Shown piece after piece: positions 1-10,829 of a stretch of 64,000 bases of DNA. Position 1 is the first letter of the stretch, and each line of letters starts with the position of its first letter. The stretch covers positions 3,038,001 to 3,102,000 of the forward strand of contig BLLK01000047.1 in NCBI GenBank assembly GCA_021927905.1, given 5' to 3'. Under the pieces are notes generated by a model. The model saw nothing but the letters and a program-made list of their open reading frames with translations. It had not been told where the DNA came from and did not search any database. Source of the DNA: Chaetoceros tenuissimus. Taxonomy: Eukaryota; Bacillariophyta; Thalassiosirophyceae; Chaetocerotales; Chaetocerotaceae. The position numbers and the translations under genes are program-made.

Positions 1-3000
1 TTGGATCGTCCAATCTCTCATAAATACAGATACTCAACATAGCGCTATTTTCATTAGCACTGTCTTCATTCAAAATTGTAGATTGGAGGCGTGTATTCTT
101 TTGGCAGATCAATGACGAGGATAATTTGAATATGCGCACAGTATTGCCAAATATTTCCAAAGTTTGTTCGTCCCAAACCACAATCCCTCCATCGCCATCG
201 GACTTGAACGGCTCTAGATACGCATCAATATTTTTTTCAAGACTTTGCGTATGATCTACTATACTGAGAGTCTAGAGGATCATACAGTTAGAATCAGAAA
301 TTACTTCATCACTGTACCATATCGAAAGATTACATACCTTGCCCTTACAATGATTGCTGACACAGTTGAACGACGCACATTCGTTATTGAACCTGCACAT
401 ATCTCCATCGTAAATAGTGCCATATGATGAGGGCCTTGCTGTTGGAGAAACTGTGGGAAAGTGAGATGTAGATGGAACAATTGATGAAAGTGAAGATGTA
501 GGTTTTTGACTTGGATTCTTGGAGATTGAAGGTGACAATGATGGTAGTAAAGATATTGTTGGGTGATTCGACGGGGATAGAGACTGTGTTGGACTAGTAG
601 TTGGCGAAGTTGTTGGTCTTTGTCCACAGTCAGTATCGAGACATATCATACAATGATCATCTTCACCTTGAAGTATATCATCTGTGCTACCTTTTGCCGA
701 TTTGAAGCCACTGATACATTTACATTGCGAAATAAATGCGTTATGATCAGCCGAGTTTGGCTCTGAGTAAACATCTTTGCATTGATATTTATACTGAGCT
801 CAATAAAATTGCGTTGGTAAATTGCAGAAATATTTCAACAAATCAAAATCTGGGAACTTACAACAAATGAAAAAACGTTGTCATTGTAGTCGTGAGCATC
901 TACGCGGCCTTCTATACTATGCACAGTAAGGGAACCAAGCCCAATATTTCTCATTCCTCTACTGTCCCTTCCGTATAGAATTTCTACATGATCTCCCCAA
1001 CCACTTCCTTTAATCCATGGATATACGTAGATTGCACCTACTTCGATGTTATCATATGTCATGAGAGGGTCGGCAACTGCTATGCTTTGCGCGTCATTGG
1101 AAATAGCAACTTTCGTTCCGAATGTTCCAGCTCTTGAGTCATGTCTAATAGTTTCACCTAGAGCAGGAATAGATTTATCTGCCTCCAAAGAATATGTGTA
1201 TACCTTTTGCTCAATAGGACTGCCTACAATAATCACATTCAAGGATGATGCAATATCCACCCCAGTACCGAAACCTTGAAGCCAAAGCTTTTTATCGATC
1301 GGATCGACAGTCAATTTGTTTCTGCTACCAATTGAAATCATATGCACATGCAATATTCTCACAAAGCCATGGCTGCTGTCGACATTTCCATTGAGATATT
1401 CATCAAAACCGGCTATTACTACTCCTGCATCTGACACAGCAAGACTTCGAAGCTTACCACTTAGTTCGATATAAGAAGCAATTAATCCTCCATGATGAAC
1501 AATAATCTCATTATCCTTTGCTCTAATTACAAAAAAGTCTCCATTATCGCTCATTGTGCTGATTCCATCTCCTTGAATGTTGTTTCTATCATGGTTTGGA
1601 ATCTCGGTCCAAGTATCAGCCTAGAGAAGGAGAAAAATTCGAACTAAGTGCCATGCAAAAAAATTAGTTGAACAAATCTGAAATGCGTGAATAAGGTACC
1701 TACCGATGAAAATTTATCAGTTCTTGTATCAAAAACTAAATTTTCGATACATGTTGCCTTCTCTATTGGGTTGAAATGATCTTGCACAAACATCATATGG
1801 CTTATAGTCTTGCCACTTGGTACAAAACCTCGCAGTGGGATTTCATAATTTAAAGCGACTCCAAAAATTTCTACTTCCGCAAGACTTAATATTCTTTTTC
1901 CATCACCATTCAAAGTGATCCTCACTCTTCTGCCGATCACATTGTCGATTGGAATCGTGAACATAGCACCATCAAAGCTATCGTAGCTATTCGTGAAAAT
2001 TTCCCTTCCATTTTCTTTGTAAATTTTAATTTTAAGATCCCTTAGGTCATCTCCATATTTGTCTGATCTCTTGGTAATACTGATTGCTTCAATTCTCGAG
2101 GAAATGTTGAGATCTACTTCCCACCAGGGATTCTTCTCGCTAAGTGTTTGAGTCACGCTATTAGTTTCCCACGAGTCCAGATGAAAGAGTGCATCGACAT
2201 TCCCATCTACAGCGAGATTCGACTTACTCGCAAGAGAGAAATCTGAAGATTGTTTCGATTCTTTTCTAAGTGCAATATTCTTGATTTCATTGAGCACAAA
2301 ATCATATCTTGGATGAATCATAACGTTCTTGTTGTACATTTCAAGGGGTGTGCCGTTCAAAGAAAAACAGTAAAAAGGTGTCAAATCCCATGCACTTGAT
2401 TCATTTTGATATAAGCACACACCAACACCACTGACGTCAGAATTTTGAGACAGATCTAGACGAAGAGTTGTGTCAGATGTTATTGGAATGGCCTCATTAA
2501 GTTCAAATATTTCGCGAGTTTTGCCATACAAACATAGTTTATTTTTGTCTTCTGATGACACCCCTCCGCTATTCTCAAAATTGTCATCCCAACTTTGCAG
2601 GTATGATAATGATCGTTCGTTCTCCTCTCCATTCAAACTAGTCACGCTTGCGATGATACTCTGGTTATCAAGATCTTTAGTGATCAATTAAGAATGAAAA
2701 AGTAAATAACATCAAATAGTGAAACTTACACTAGATTGGCACAAACCATTCCTACATGACAAACTCATACATGAAGAATCATCGGTACATGGACGCCCAT
2801 CGAAAATCGATCTATATCCGGTCATTGTTGGTGGTGTGGTTACTAAACTGTACGTTGGCCTCCAAGATGGGCTTTGAGTTGGTGGAGCTGTGGAAGATGG
2901 AAGACTGGAATGTGTGAAAGACGGCGAAATTGATAATGGTGGTGGGGATGAAAAGCGTTTTGATGGAGCGTCTGACATCGTTGGGAAATTGGAATGTTCC

Positions 3001-6000
3001 AGTGATGGTGATGACGAGGATGTTGGGCTTTCAGTAGGAATATGGGATGGCTTGATTGTAATGGTTGGAGATGATGAAGACAGGCTGCTTGGACTAGACG
3101 AGGATAGGATAATTGGACTAGACGAAGGCTCTTTACTTCTCAACGAAGGGAACTGAGACAGACTAGATGATGGCCTTGCTGTATGCTTGATTGTCGGCTA
3201 GAAGCAAGAAAACACAAATTAGCAATTTGACGATGCAAAGACAAATCTGCATAATTAACTATTCCACATTGTAGAGATTTTCCAACATACTTACTGTTAC
3301 TGTTGGCGAAGCGGAAGGAGTTGCTGTCTCACTTGTAGGCTTTAGGAAGAAGAGTTACAAAGAAGGTAGACACTGATTAGTTGACGCACAGATGGTACAT
3401 GAATGAAGACCATATTATTGGAATACTTACTGCTGCTGTAGGCGAAACTGAAGGACTTGAAGTTGGAACAAAGGAAGGTAACAGCGAAGGCTTCTTGCTT
3501 GGTGATTCCGTTGGTGAAAATGTAGGTGACATTGTCTCTGACCCTCCTCCACATGCACAGCATGCTTGTGAAGCTGTTAGTCCATAGTTCGGTGCTAAAT
3601 TTCCATAAGTGGCACAATTTCCGCCGATTGAGTAAAAATCACAATCATACTAAAGGATCGGAAAGAGTAAGATCCTGACAAATGTAAAGCGAAGCTTAAA
3701 GATATACTGGCGATTAGACTTACCGCTTCTCCATCAGCATCGTGCCATTTATTACCATTAGGGCTGATATCAAAACATTCTACTGGAGACATTGACGGTT
3801 TGCTACTTGGTAACACGGTAGGAGAGCTTGTCGGCTATAGAGGTCATTATAAATAATCATTAGCGACATCAAACGATGCAAGAAAAATAGTTAAGTTATG
3901 CCACTAAAGAGATCTTCGAAATACTTACCGCTGCTGTTGGCGAAGCTGAAGGGCTTGCTGTCGGGGCGCTTGTTGGCTAGAGTCAAAGAAGAAAATAAAC
4001 ATTAGCAACATAAAATGATATTGAGAAGCAACGTGTAAACTGTCGTCAACTTTATCTTTCATGTGACTTACCGCTGCTATTGGCGAAGCTGAAGGTGCTG
4101 ATGTTGGAAATTTTGAGGGCTTGTCACTTAGCTTCAATGAGGGTTTACTCGAAGGTACTCCCGATCCAGTCGTACTTGGGCTTGATGAAGGCGAAGGTGT
4201 CGGGGAGCTAGATGGTTTTGATGAAGGTTTACTCGAAGGTACACCCGATCCAGTCGTACTTGGGCTTGATGAAGGCGAAGGTGTCGGGAAGCTAGATGGT
4301 TTTGATGAAGGTTTACTCGAAGGTACTCCCGATCCAGTCGTACTTGGGCTTGATGAAGGCGAAGGTGTCGGGGAGCTAGATGGTTTTGATGAAGGTTTAC
4401 TCGAAGGAACACTTGATCCAGTCGTACTTGGGCTTGATGAAGGCGAAGGTGTCGGGAAGCTAGATGGTTTTGATGAAGGTTTACTCGAAGGAACACTTGA
4501 TCCAGTCGTACTTGGGCTTGATGAAGGTTTACTCGAAGGTACTCCTGATTCAGTCATACTAGGCCTTGATGAAGGCGAAGGTGTTGGGAAGCTAGATGGT
4601 TTTGATGAAGGCTTACTCGAAGGAACTCCTGATCCAATTATACTTGGGCTGGATGAAGGCGAAGGTGTCGGGAAGCTAGATGGTTTTGATGATGGTGAAA
4701 ATGTCGGCAAACTACTTGGTTTGATTGACGGAGACATGGAAATAGTCGGAGATGGAGAGACACTTGGAGCAGTGCTAGAAAGTGGAACACCAAATACTTG
4801 AACCTCCGTCATCGATAAAACTCGATTTACACCTTCCAACTGTATATGAATACTATCTGCGGCTATACCCCCTGCGTACGATTGAGCAATCAAGAAATAA
4901 TATCGAAGAGTAAAAGTAGATGTATCTTGAGCTCCATCTTTCGCATTGACAAACGCAGCGAAACTATTGTATACTTCTACACCACCTCTATACAAGGATA
5001 CAACCATGTCAATATTTCCATCGTATCCAGGTATACCTCCACCGTCTGGACATTTGGTATTAGTATTATGAACCATTACATCTGTAATCACTATTTCTTC
5101 TCCAAATTCCCATTTCCACCACGGGTCAGTTTCTTGTAGTGTCTGTGTCCTGTCACATGTACCTGTAGTTAAATCAAGTGCTTTCTCTGGCCCTGTATCA
5201 AAACTGCTGCTTGAGCTCTGTGTGATTGTACCCATTGATAAAAGATGTTCCGGCAATGTGGCAATCACCTCTACTTCAGCAATGGTTACTTGTGTGGAAG
5301 GCTCCGATATGTGGATCTCGTCTCCTGAAAGATATGAGGCGATATTTTCCATATCAAATACATATGTACTTGCTGTAACACTTGTATCAGGACCACCAGC
5401 TGTTACAGTGCTATCATATACAGGATTCGTATAAACGCCACCTCTTAGAAATACTTGTAATTTGAAGTTCAGCATATTGATTTCCAAACCAGAAACAGTG
5501 TAAATCGTTATTGAATGTATCACATAACCAGTATTGGAAGTTGGAAGCGAGAGGTTCCACCAAGGAGAAACATCGGCTGTGGAAGCGTATGTTCCAAAGT
5601 TACCATCTATAGCAAGTTCAGGTGAAAATCCTAAATCTACAGAAGATGAAGATGCAGTTGATAGTGGTGCAATATTTGTCCCTAGTCTTCTACTACTTTG
5701 CAACCAGCTGTTCGTATTGGGTATTTTGAAGGATTCTGAGGATTCGTCATTCACTAAAACTCTTGTTTTTTCCACTGATACAATATCATTTGATGCTTTT
5801 AAGGAAATTTTATTCCATCCATATTGTAGGTCTAAATGCTTAACAGTCGACCATTCTGAGTTGAAGAATTGCAAATCCACTTTAAGACTGGTTGGATTTT
5901 TCTGCAAAATGTTCAAGCATGACACTCCATACTTATCAATCTCATTCATTTCTCGTTCCAGTTTTATTGAATCATCATCTATAAACATATGAGGATCACT

Positions 6001-6261
6001 TTCGATTTGTGATGATGGTAGAAATGTTCGAAGCTTATTTTCAAGACAGTGACTATCACCGTAGTACTCAATCATAACAATGTTATTCATCAACTGTACT
6101 TTTTGTGCAGATTGGTTTGTAGATTGTTCTTGATTGAATGTGACTAGCCTCCAACATGAATCATCGGGACATGCTTTTGCCAGCACAATAATGCAGAACC
6201 AGAATAGAAACCGAGATATGTAACACTGCACCATTGACTTTCTCATCAGTCGCTCTCTCAT
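1..6261 (-). CDS. Large secreted mosaic protein: discoidin/fucolectin-like, Ser/Pro repeat, FG-GAP-like and Cys modules (3' end beyond window)
   Basis: Model from splice sites, exons in transcript order: 6261-4072, 3976-3929, 3834-3724, 3649-3431, 3339-3295, 3197-2732, 2674-1704, 1620-862, 793-338, 271-1; open at the left edge, at least 1,845 residues. The 6261 ATG gives a signal peptide of about 30 residues ending AKA|C. Two F5/8-type-C-like domains (about 195-333 and 343-490; motifs SPWWNLSLP and DPWWKWEFG) are followed by a 28-residue Ser/Pro repeat. A Cys-rich module spans two exons (CFDISP...ACCACGGG). The 2674-1704 exon has a fucolectin-type domain (NPWWEVDL, SLAEVEIFG); 1620-862 looks FG-GAP-like (GAIYVY). 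Two short Cys motifs (FDGRPCTDDSSC, YDGDMCRFNNEC) recur. All junctions are phase 0 except 2732/2674, where an A|GTGTAAGT donor is needed. Probably an extracellular glycan-binding or adhesive protein; function inferred. Confidence 0.75.
4142..4693 (-). repeat. 84-bp tandem coding repeat (28-residue Ser/Pro unit)
   Basis: Seven units begin at 4142, 4226, 4310, 4394, 4478, 4526 and 4610. Spacing is 84 bp except the unit at 4478, which is only 48 bp and has lost its SKPSSFPTPSPS-type part. On the minus strand each unit encodes a 28-residue Ser/Pro/Lys stretch with PSSKPSSKPSS and PSTTGSGV blocks. Units differ by a few bases, mostly silent. The array is inside the first coding exon of the secreted mosaic gene and probably forms a glycosylated stalk. 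The plus strand is also open through it, a by-product of codon composition. Confidence 0.95.
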
Positions 6262-6627
6262 TTTATTCACAGACGAAAATTGAAAGAAATTGCGTTTCAA
6301 AGAACCTGGTCAAATTCAATGTTCTCAATACGAAAGTTCATTTCTTCGATACATTAGATGTGATCCGTCTTGATAAGAAGGAACATCATGTAGATGAAAT
6401 GGAAATATGCGGTTGAAAGGAAAGCAATCGTGTGTTCTGGAGAAGAGAAGCCTAAACTTCTTGGACGTTGTCGTCTGTCCTTTCTCCATTTCACATCTAT
6501 CATCTCATCCAAGCAAAAAAACACAGGACATCACGAAAAACTCAACACAGTATCTTTTCATTATCGTTCAAACATACAAAAGTAATCATTTTCCTTCACT
6601 CTCTCTCGAACACTCTTTATTTTCAAA
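6262..6627. promoter_or_regulatory. Divergent intergenic region between the mosaic gene and P5C reductase
   Basis: 366 bp separate two start codons that point away from each other, so both promoters should lie here. Short ORFs cross it but have no recognisable product. No clear TATA box; just before the P5C reductase ATG there is a C/T-rich stretch containing CTCTCTCGAACACTC. Promoter role is inferred from gene orientation only. Confidence 0.4.
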
Positions 6628-7557
6628 ATGCTTGACTCAGTAGGATTTATTGGAAGCGGAATGATGGCCTCTGCTCTTATGGATGGATTACTTGCAAAGA
6701 AATCTCTATCAAGCCCAGCTTCAATTTCGTGTTCAGATGTCTGGCAGCCATCTCTTGATCGTGCTGCTGAGAAAGGTTACAATGCATACCCAACCAATGA
6801 CAAAGTATGTGAATCCGCAAAGACTGCTATAATTTTGGCAGTTAAGCCAAATATTATTGAAACTGTTTGTAAAGACATCATGGCAGCAAAGGATGAGAAT
6901 GATGCAGTCATTATTAGTATTGCAGCTGGAGTTACACTAAAGACTCTCGAGGCAAGTTTACCAGGAAGAAGAGTAATCAGAGTAATGCCAAACACACCTT
7001 GTCTTGTAGGAGAAGCAGCTGCTGGATTTGCATTAGGATCTCTTGCAACAGATGCAGATCGTGAAATTGTAAAAACTATCTTTGGAAGTGTTGGTTTGGC
7101 TGTAGAAGTTGCGGAGAAATTGCTTGATGCTGTAACAGGTGTTTCAGGGTCTGGACCTGCATATGTCTTTCAATTTATTGAAGCCTTGAGTGATGGTGGA
7201 GTAAGGGCAGGACTGAGCCGTGATGTCGCCACTAAGCTTGCAGCCCAAACTGTGAAGGGTGCTGCAGAGATGGTTCTTCAGACAGGAAAACATCCTGGAC
7301 TTTTGAAAGATGGAGTCACCTCTCCGGGGGGAACCACTATAGCTGGAGTTGAAGCTTTGGAGCAAGGGTAAGTGCTGAAGAAATGTAGAAATATCGTTTA
7401 GTCTGTGTAAATATTTCAACTTATATATAATTTAAACTTCCTTTCATACAGTGGGTTTCGTGCGGCTACTATCGCAGCTGTGAAGGCTGCAACAAAGAGA
7501 TCTTTACAATTGGGCGGAGTTTCTTCAGAAGACATTGAGCACAAATATAATCTTTAA
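6628..7557 (+). CDS. P5CR: Pyrroline-5-carboxylate reductase
   Basis: Two exons, 6628-7367 and 7452-7557, joined as ALEQG|GFRAA across an 84-nt GTAAGT...CAG intron; 281 residues, the usual family length. It catalyses the last step of proline synthesis, NAD(P)H-dependent reduction of 1-pyrroline-5-carboxylate. The N-terminus has the Rossmann motif (GFIGSGMMASALMDGLL). The middle has VMPNTPCLVGE, and the C-terminal half has the P5CR signature (LLDAVTGVSGSGPAYVFQF, then DGGVRAGLSRDVATKLAAQT) and SPGGTTIAGV. No targeting extension is visible, so a cytosolic enzyme is most likely. Transcribed divergently from the mosaic gene. Confidence 0.97.
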
Positions 7558-8128
7558 AGCTTCAATGTTCAGTGAAAAAACTAAACCTACTTATTTTTAT
7601 CTACTAGTTTGCACATGCATTGTTGTAGATGTGAATTCAAAGAAAAATAGATTGGAAATCGATTTTAAGCACAGGCAAAAATGAATTGGTGTATTGAAAT
7701 CGGACTATGAAAAATCATTGTTTTCGAGGTATCAAATTCGAAATTGTCGTTTGTCGATCCCTTCAGACTGATCTATAGAAATCCAGATTTTCACATATGA
7801 AATTCTACGCAGGATGTTTTTAATTCGATCATAAATAAGAAAGAACAAGATCTATTAGCGGGAGCAATAAAGCCACATACACTGGTCGGTGGTCTGGGAG
7901 TTTTTTTTTGCATTTCGAAAGGCACAAGTACGTAATAGGGAACCCATTTAGATTTCCCTCTTTTCTTTCCCTTTCTTTCTTTTCCCCTCCGTACGTACAT
8001 TCAATAGTGGATAGTGCTGAACCCCTAATTTTTGTTGTTATATTTTCAGAAGAATCTTTGAATACGTAGACTACGCAAAAGTTTTCACAAAAGCATTGTT
8101 TTAGAAAGTGTTATTTGTGTAGAAATCA
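7558..8128. other. Intergenic, 571 bp, with a pyrimidine tract and GTACGTAC palindrome
   Basis: Same-strand gap between P5CR and the PhoD-like gene. No convincing ORF or RNA gene. A C/T-rich tract at about 7952-7990 runs directly into GTACGTAC at 7991-7998, about 130 bp before the next ATG, so the 3' part is the likely promoter of the PhoD-like gene. Confidence 0.5.
7991..7998. promoter_or_regulatory. GTACGTAC palindrome, candidate promoter element
   Basis: Eight-base palindrome 130 bp before the PhoD-like ATG, directly after a polypyrimidine tract. Related elements lie at 23412-23425 (before the armadillo gene) and 36901-36908 (before CysRS), all about 115-130 bp from the start codon. Function is inferred from this shared position. 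Confidence 0.3.
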
Positions 8129-9514
8129 ATGCCAATGGTTCAAATTGATAACGAATATCCAGACGTGAAAGCCACAGTCATTGCTTTTGGTTCATGCCAT
8201 GCTACGAAAAAAGTGAAACCTAACAGACCCAACATTTGGGATGCAATTTCCAAATTAGAGCCAGATGCGTTTATCTGGACAGGTGACACCGTCTACACTG
8301 GAGAAAAGGGTGTGAGTGGGCTTGATAGTCTCAAACAAGAGTATGAAAAGACTCTGCACAACGAAACCTTTGGTTATGTTAATTTTCTCAATGATGCACA
8401 TACAAAAGGATACCTGAAAGGTGGCATCCATGGAACGTGGGACGATCATGACTATGGTGCAAACGATCATGGAACCCAAATGTCTGAGAAGAAAGAGAGA
8501 CAAAATTTATTTCTTGATTTCCTAGGAGTAGCTGATGAAGACAAGGAAAGAAGAGAAAACAGAAATGGTGTTTACTCGTCCATTACATTTGGTGAGGCAC
8601 CACAGAAAGTCAAAGTCGTGCTTTTGGACACAAGACACTCGAGAGATAAACATTGTATTCCATCTGTAGGAGCTACACCTCTTCCATTTGGTTTGGGAAG
8701 CGCCTTTGCTTGTTTGACAAGATACTTCTCATCTGCACTTTCCATGCAAAATTGGATATCTAAATGTAAAAATGGCAAGGTATTGAGTGATGAACAATGG
8801 ACTTGGCTAGAAGATCAGATTCAAAATACGGATGCACAGGTCAATATTGTCGTCAGTTCTATTCAGGTACTTTCATCGAATCCAATGATGGAGACTTGGG
8901 GACAATTTCCAAATGAAAGAACAAAATTACTAAAATTGCTCAACAGCCTTGACGAGGGTAAAAGTGTAGTTTTACTGAGTGGCGATGTGCACCACGCTGA
9001 AATAGCTGATTCGTCTGCAAAAGTCAGAAAATCTATGGGAAGGCTGATCGAAGTAACGAGCAGTGGACTCACACATACATGTACAGATCCGTTTTATGGT
9101 TTTCTGTGCAGTCCAATCTTGAAGAAATGGAGCGATCATCGATTCCGTAATCAGATGGAGACAAACTTTTACACTGGGAAAAACTTTGGATCTATAGAAA
9201 TAAATTGGGCAAATGACAGTGATGAAGGAGCGGAAAGTGAAATGAAAATCAACGTGCATGATGCACTTGGAAGACCAGTACTGACCACTGGATCTTTACC
9301 AATATCATCGTATGAAAGTCATTTTGATGCTAGACAAATAAGAGAGATTCCATCCCCGATTGACGGGCATTTGGTTGAACCTGCTGCCAGACTATTTTCG
9401 GCCTTATTCTTAATCTTGGTTAGTCTCTTCCTGAAAAAGTTCTTATTTCAAAAAGCATTTGACGAACAGAGGGCTCGCAAGTTGAAAGAAGAAGTAAAAA
9501 TGAAGGATGACTAA
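8129..9514 (+). CDS. PhoD-like metallophosphatase, C-terminally membrane-anchored
   Basis: Single exon, 461 residues. PhoD-family phosphatases hydrolyse phosphomono- and diesters with a two-metal centre. The expected metal-ligand blocks appear in order: AFGSCHATKK, WTGDTVYTG, HGTWDDHDYGANDHG, LLDTRHSRD and LLSGDVHHAEIA. No N-terminal signal peptide is visible. A hydrophobic segment at about residues 422-443 (LFSALFLILVSLFLKK) followed by a charged 18-residue tail suggests a tail-anchored protein with the catalytic domain on the cytosolic side, unlike classical secreted PhoD. A second Met at residue 3 is an equally good start. Substrate unknown; a link to phosphate scavenging is only inferred. 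Confidence 0.88.
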   Translation: MPMVQIDNEYPDVKATVIAFGSCHATKKVKPNRPNIWDAISKLEPDAFIWTGDTVYTGEKGVSGLDSLKQEYEKTLHNETFGYVNFLNDAHTKGYLKGGIHGTWDDHDYGANDHGTQMSEKKERQNLFLDFLGVADEDKERRENRNGVYSSITFGEAPQKVKVVLLDTRHSRDKHCIPSVGATPLPFGLGSAFACLTRYFSSALSMQNWISKCKNGKVLSDEQWTWLEDQIQNTDAQVNIVVSSIQVLSSNPMMETWGQFPNERTKLLKLLNSLDEGKSVVLLSGDVHHAEIADSSAKVRKSMGRLIEVTSSGLTHTCTDPFYGFLCSPILKKWSDHRFRNQMETNFYTGKNFGSIEINWANDSDEGAESEMKINVHDALGRPVLTTGSLPISSYESHFDARQIREIPSPIDGHLVEPAARLFSALFLILVSLFLKKFLFQKAFDEQRARKLKEEVKMKDD

Positions 9515-9694
9515 GGATACGAGTAAAGCCTATCAACGTCAAAAAAGAATTGCAGCTGCTTTTTCTCAAACAGATGAAAGATAAAAAGAAAAATTGACTA
9601 CTTTTATTGCCCTAATACTATCTCTGATTATAAAATATCATAGTAATTAAATAAAAGCTATCGATAACGGTACTTAGCCTTTGATCTAGTCTAG

Positions 9695-10330
9695 CTAGAA
9701 CAGAGTTTCAGCTGCGATTCTGAAGATTGGCCCCCAAACAGACATTGACCAAAGTGAGAAAATAAGTGCTATAGGTCCCAACAACATTCTCAATTTACCC
9801 TTGAACTTGAGAAAGATAGAAACCACAAAAGATGACTGCATGGAATACTGTGATATGAGCATAGCCTTAAACCCGATCTTTCTAATGTTTGCAGTCTGCT
9901 CAATGAAGTTGATGTATCCAAGATCATTACCCATTCCAACAGCATTACGCGTATACATGCCACAAAGCGCAAAGATGAATGTCGTTGTCAAACATGCAAT
10001 GACTGAAACCAAAGATGTTACCGCAAGCAATACTGTCGCAGAGTCTTCAACCCAGTGATTTTCTCCATCATCATCTTGCATCTTTTTTGGTATAGAATTA
10101 AACATACTCATTGATTGACTAAAGAGCAATGCAGATACTACACCATATCCTGATAGGGCTTCCGTTCTAAATTTTGCTCTCGTTAGATTTACGAGAGCTT
10201 CGCCTCCTCCCCGTACAGCTAGAGCAACCATTTGTGAGGAAGTTTCTTGAGTCGCGATATTAGCTAGTGTTGTTGGGAAAGAGGCAGAGGAAGCAATTAC
10301 TTTTGCAACAAGAGAAGGATTTACGACCAT
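9695..10330 (-). CDS. Small multi-pass membrane protein of unknown function
   Basis: Single exon, 211 residues. I do not recognise the family. Hydrophobic segments are visible near ALSGYGVVSALLFS, VLLAVTSLVSVIACLTTTFI, KAMLISQYSMQSSFVVSIFL and LLGPIALIFSLWSMSVWGPI, suggesting about four membrane spans with an acidic loop (KKMQDDDGENHW) between the first two. No clear targeting peptide. Its tail faces the 3' end of the PhoD-like gene about 180 bp away. It is called a gene because the ORF is long, starts with ATG and has a coherent membrane topology. Confidence 0.65.
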   Translation of the reverse strand: MVVNPSLVAKVIASSASFPTTLANIATQETSSQMVALAVRGGGEALVNLTRAKFRTEALSGYGVVSALLFSQSMSMFNSIPKKMQDDDGENHWVEDSATVLLAVTSLVSVIACLTTTFIFALCGMYTRNAVGMGNDLGYINFIEQTANIRKIGFKAMLISQYSMQSSFVVSIFLKFKGKLRMLLGPIALIFSLWSMSVWGPIFRIAAETLF

Positions 10331-10829
10331 ATTGATTATTTACTTCGAGGTTTTGTGGGGGGTTGTTGTGTTTATTTGATATAGCTGGGTGAAAGAATAA
10401 TAAGCCCAAAGCACACAAAAGCATAAAACTTCACAAGTAAAACCTAGTAAATCGTCGAGTGGCACAATGACGGGGGACGGGAATAGAATAGCTAGGCACA
10501 ATGCTGCGTAGTAGCAGCAAGATAAGATGTATTTGAACGAAGAGGAAAGCAATACACAACGGTTCAAATACATCAGTTCTTTTCTAGAACTAGGTAGTAA
10601 CATAGATATGGAATGATTGGAAAGAATCTTTATTTCCGGGTCGTCTGGCTATTTTCATAGGATTCTTGGTATGACTAAAGAAGAAAGTTGTCGGACATGT
10701 TCAAAGTAGGACAGGAACATCACTTTCAACTTTCCTCAAACAAACAACAGACGACAACAGAAAAAGTAACTTTTCCTTCTCTCCCATTTACTGCCATAAT
10801 CTTTATTAAATGTAAAATGTACTTGAAAA
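10331..10829. promoter_or_regulatory. Divergent intergenic region, 499 bp
   Basis: Lies between the starts of the small membrane protein (-) and the phosphatase-like gene (+). A minus ORF at 10340-10603 would end 10 bp before the membrane-protein ATG and shows no domain, so I treat it as leader sequence. Both promoters should be here; no clear motif seen. Confidence 0.4.

Noticed and set aside
4142-4693. CRISPR-like array
   Set aside because: Units are contiguous 84-bp repeats with no unique spacers and are in frame within a secreted-protein exon.
4121-4801. 226-residue plus-strand ORF (DEGLLEGTPDPVVLGL repeats)
   Set aside because: Exact antisense of the Ser/Pro repeat array; open only because the repeat lacks stops in that frame.
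10340-10603. 87-residue minus ORF with hydrophobic segments
   Set aside because: Immediately upstream of the small membrane-protein ATG, with no family features; most likely leader sequence.
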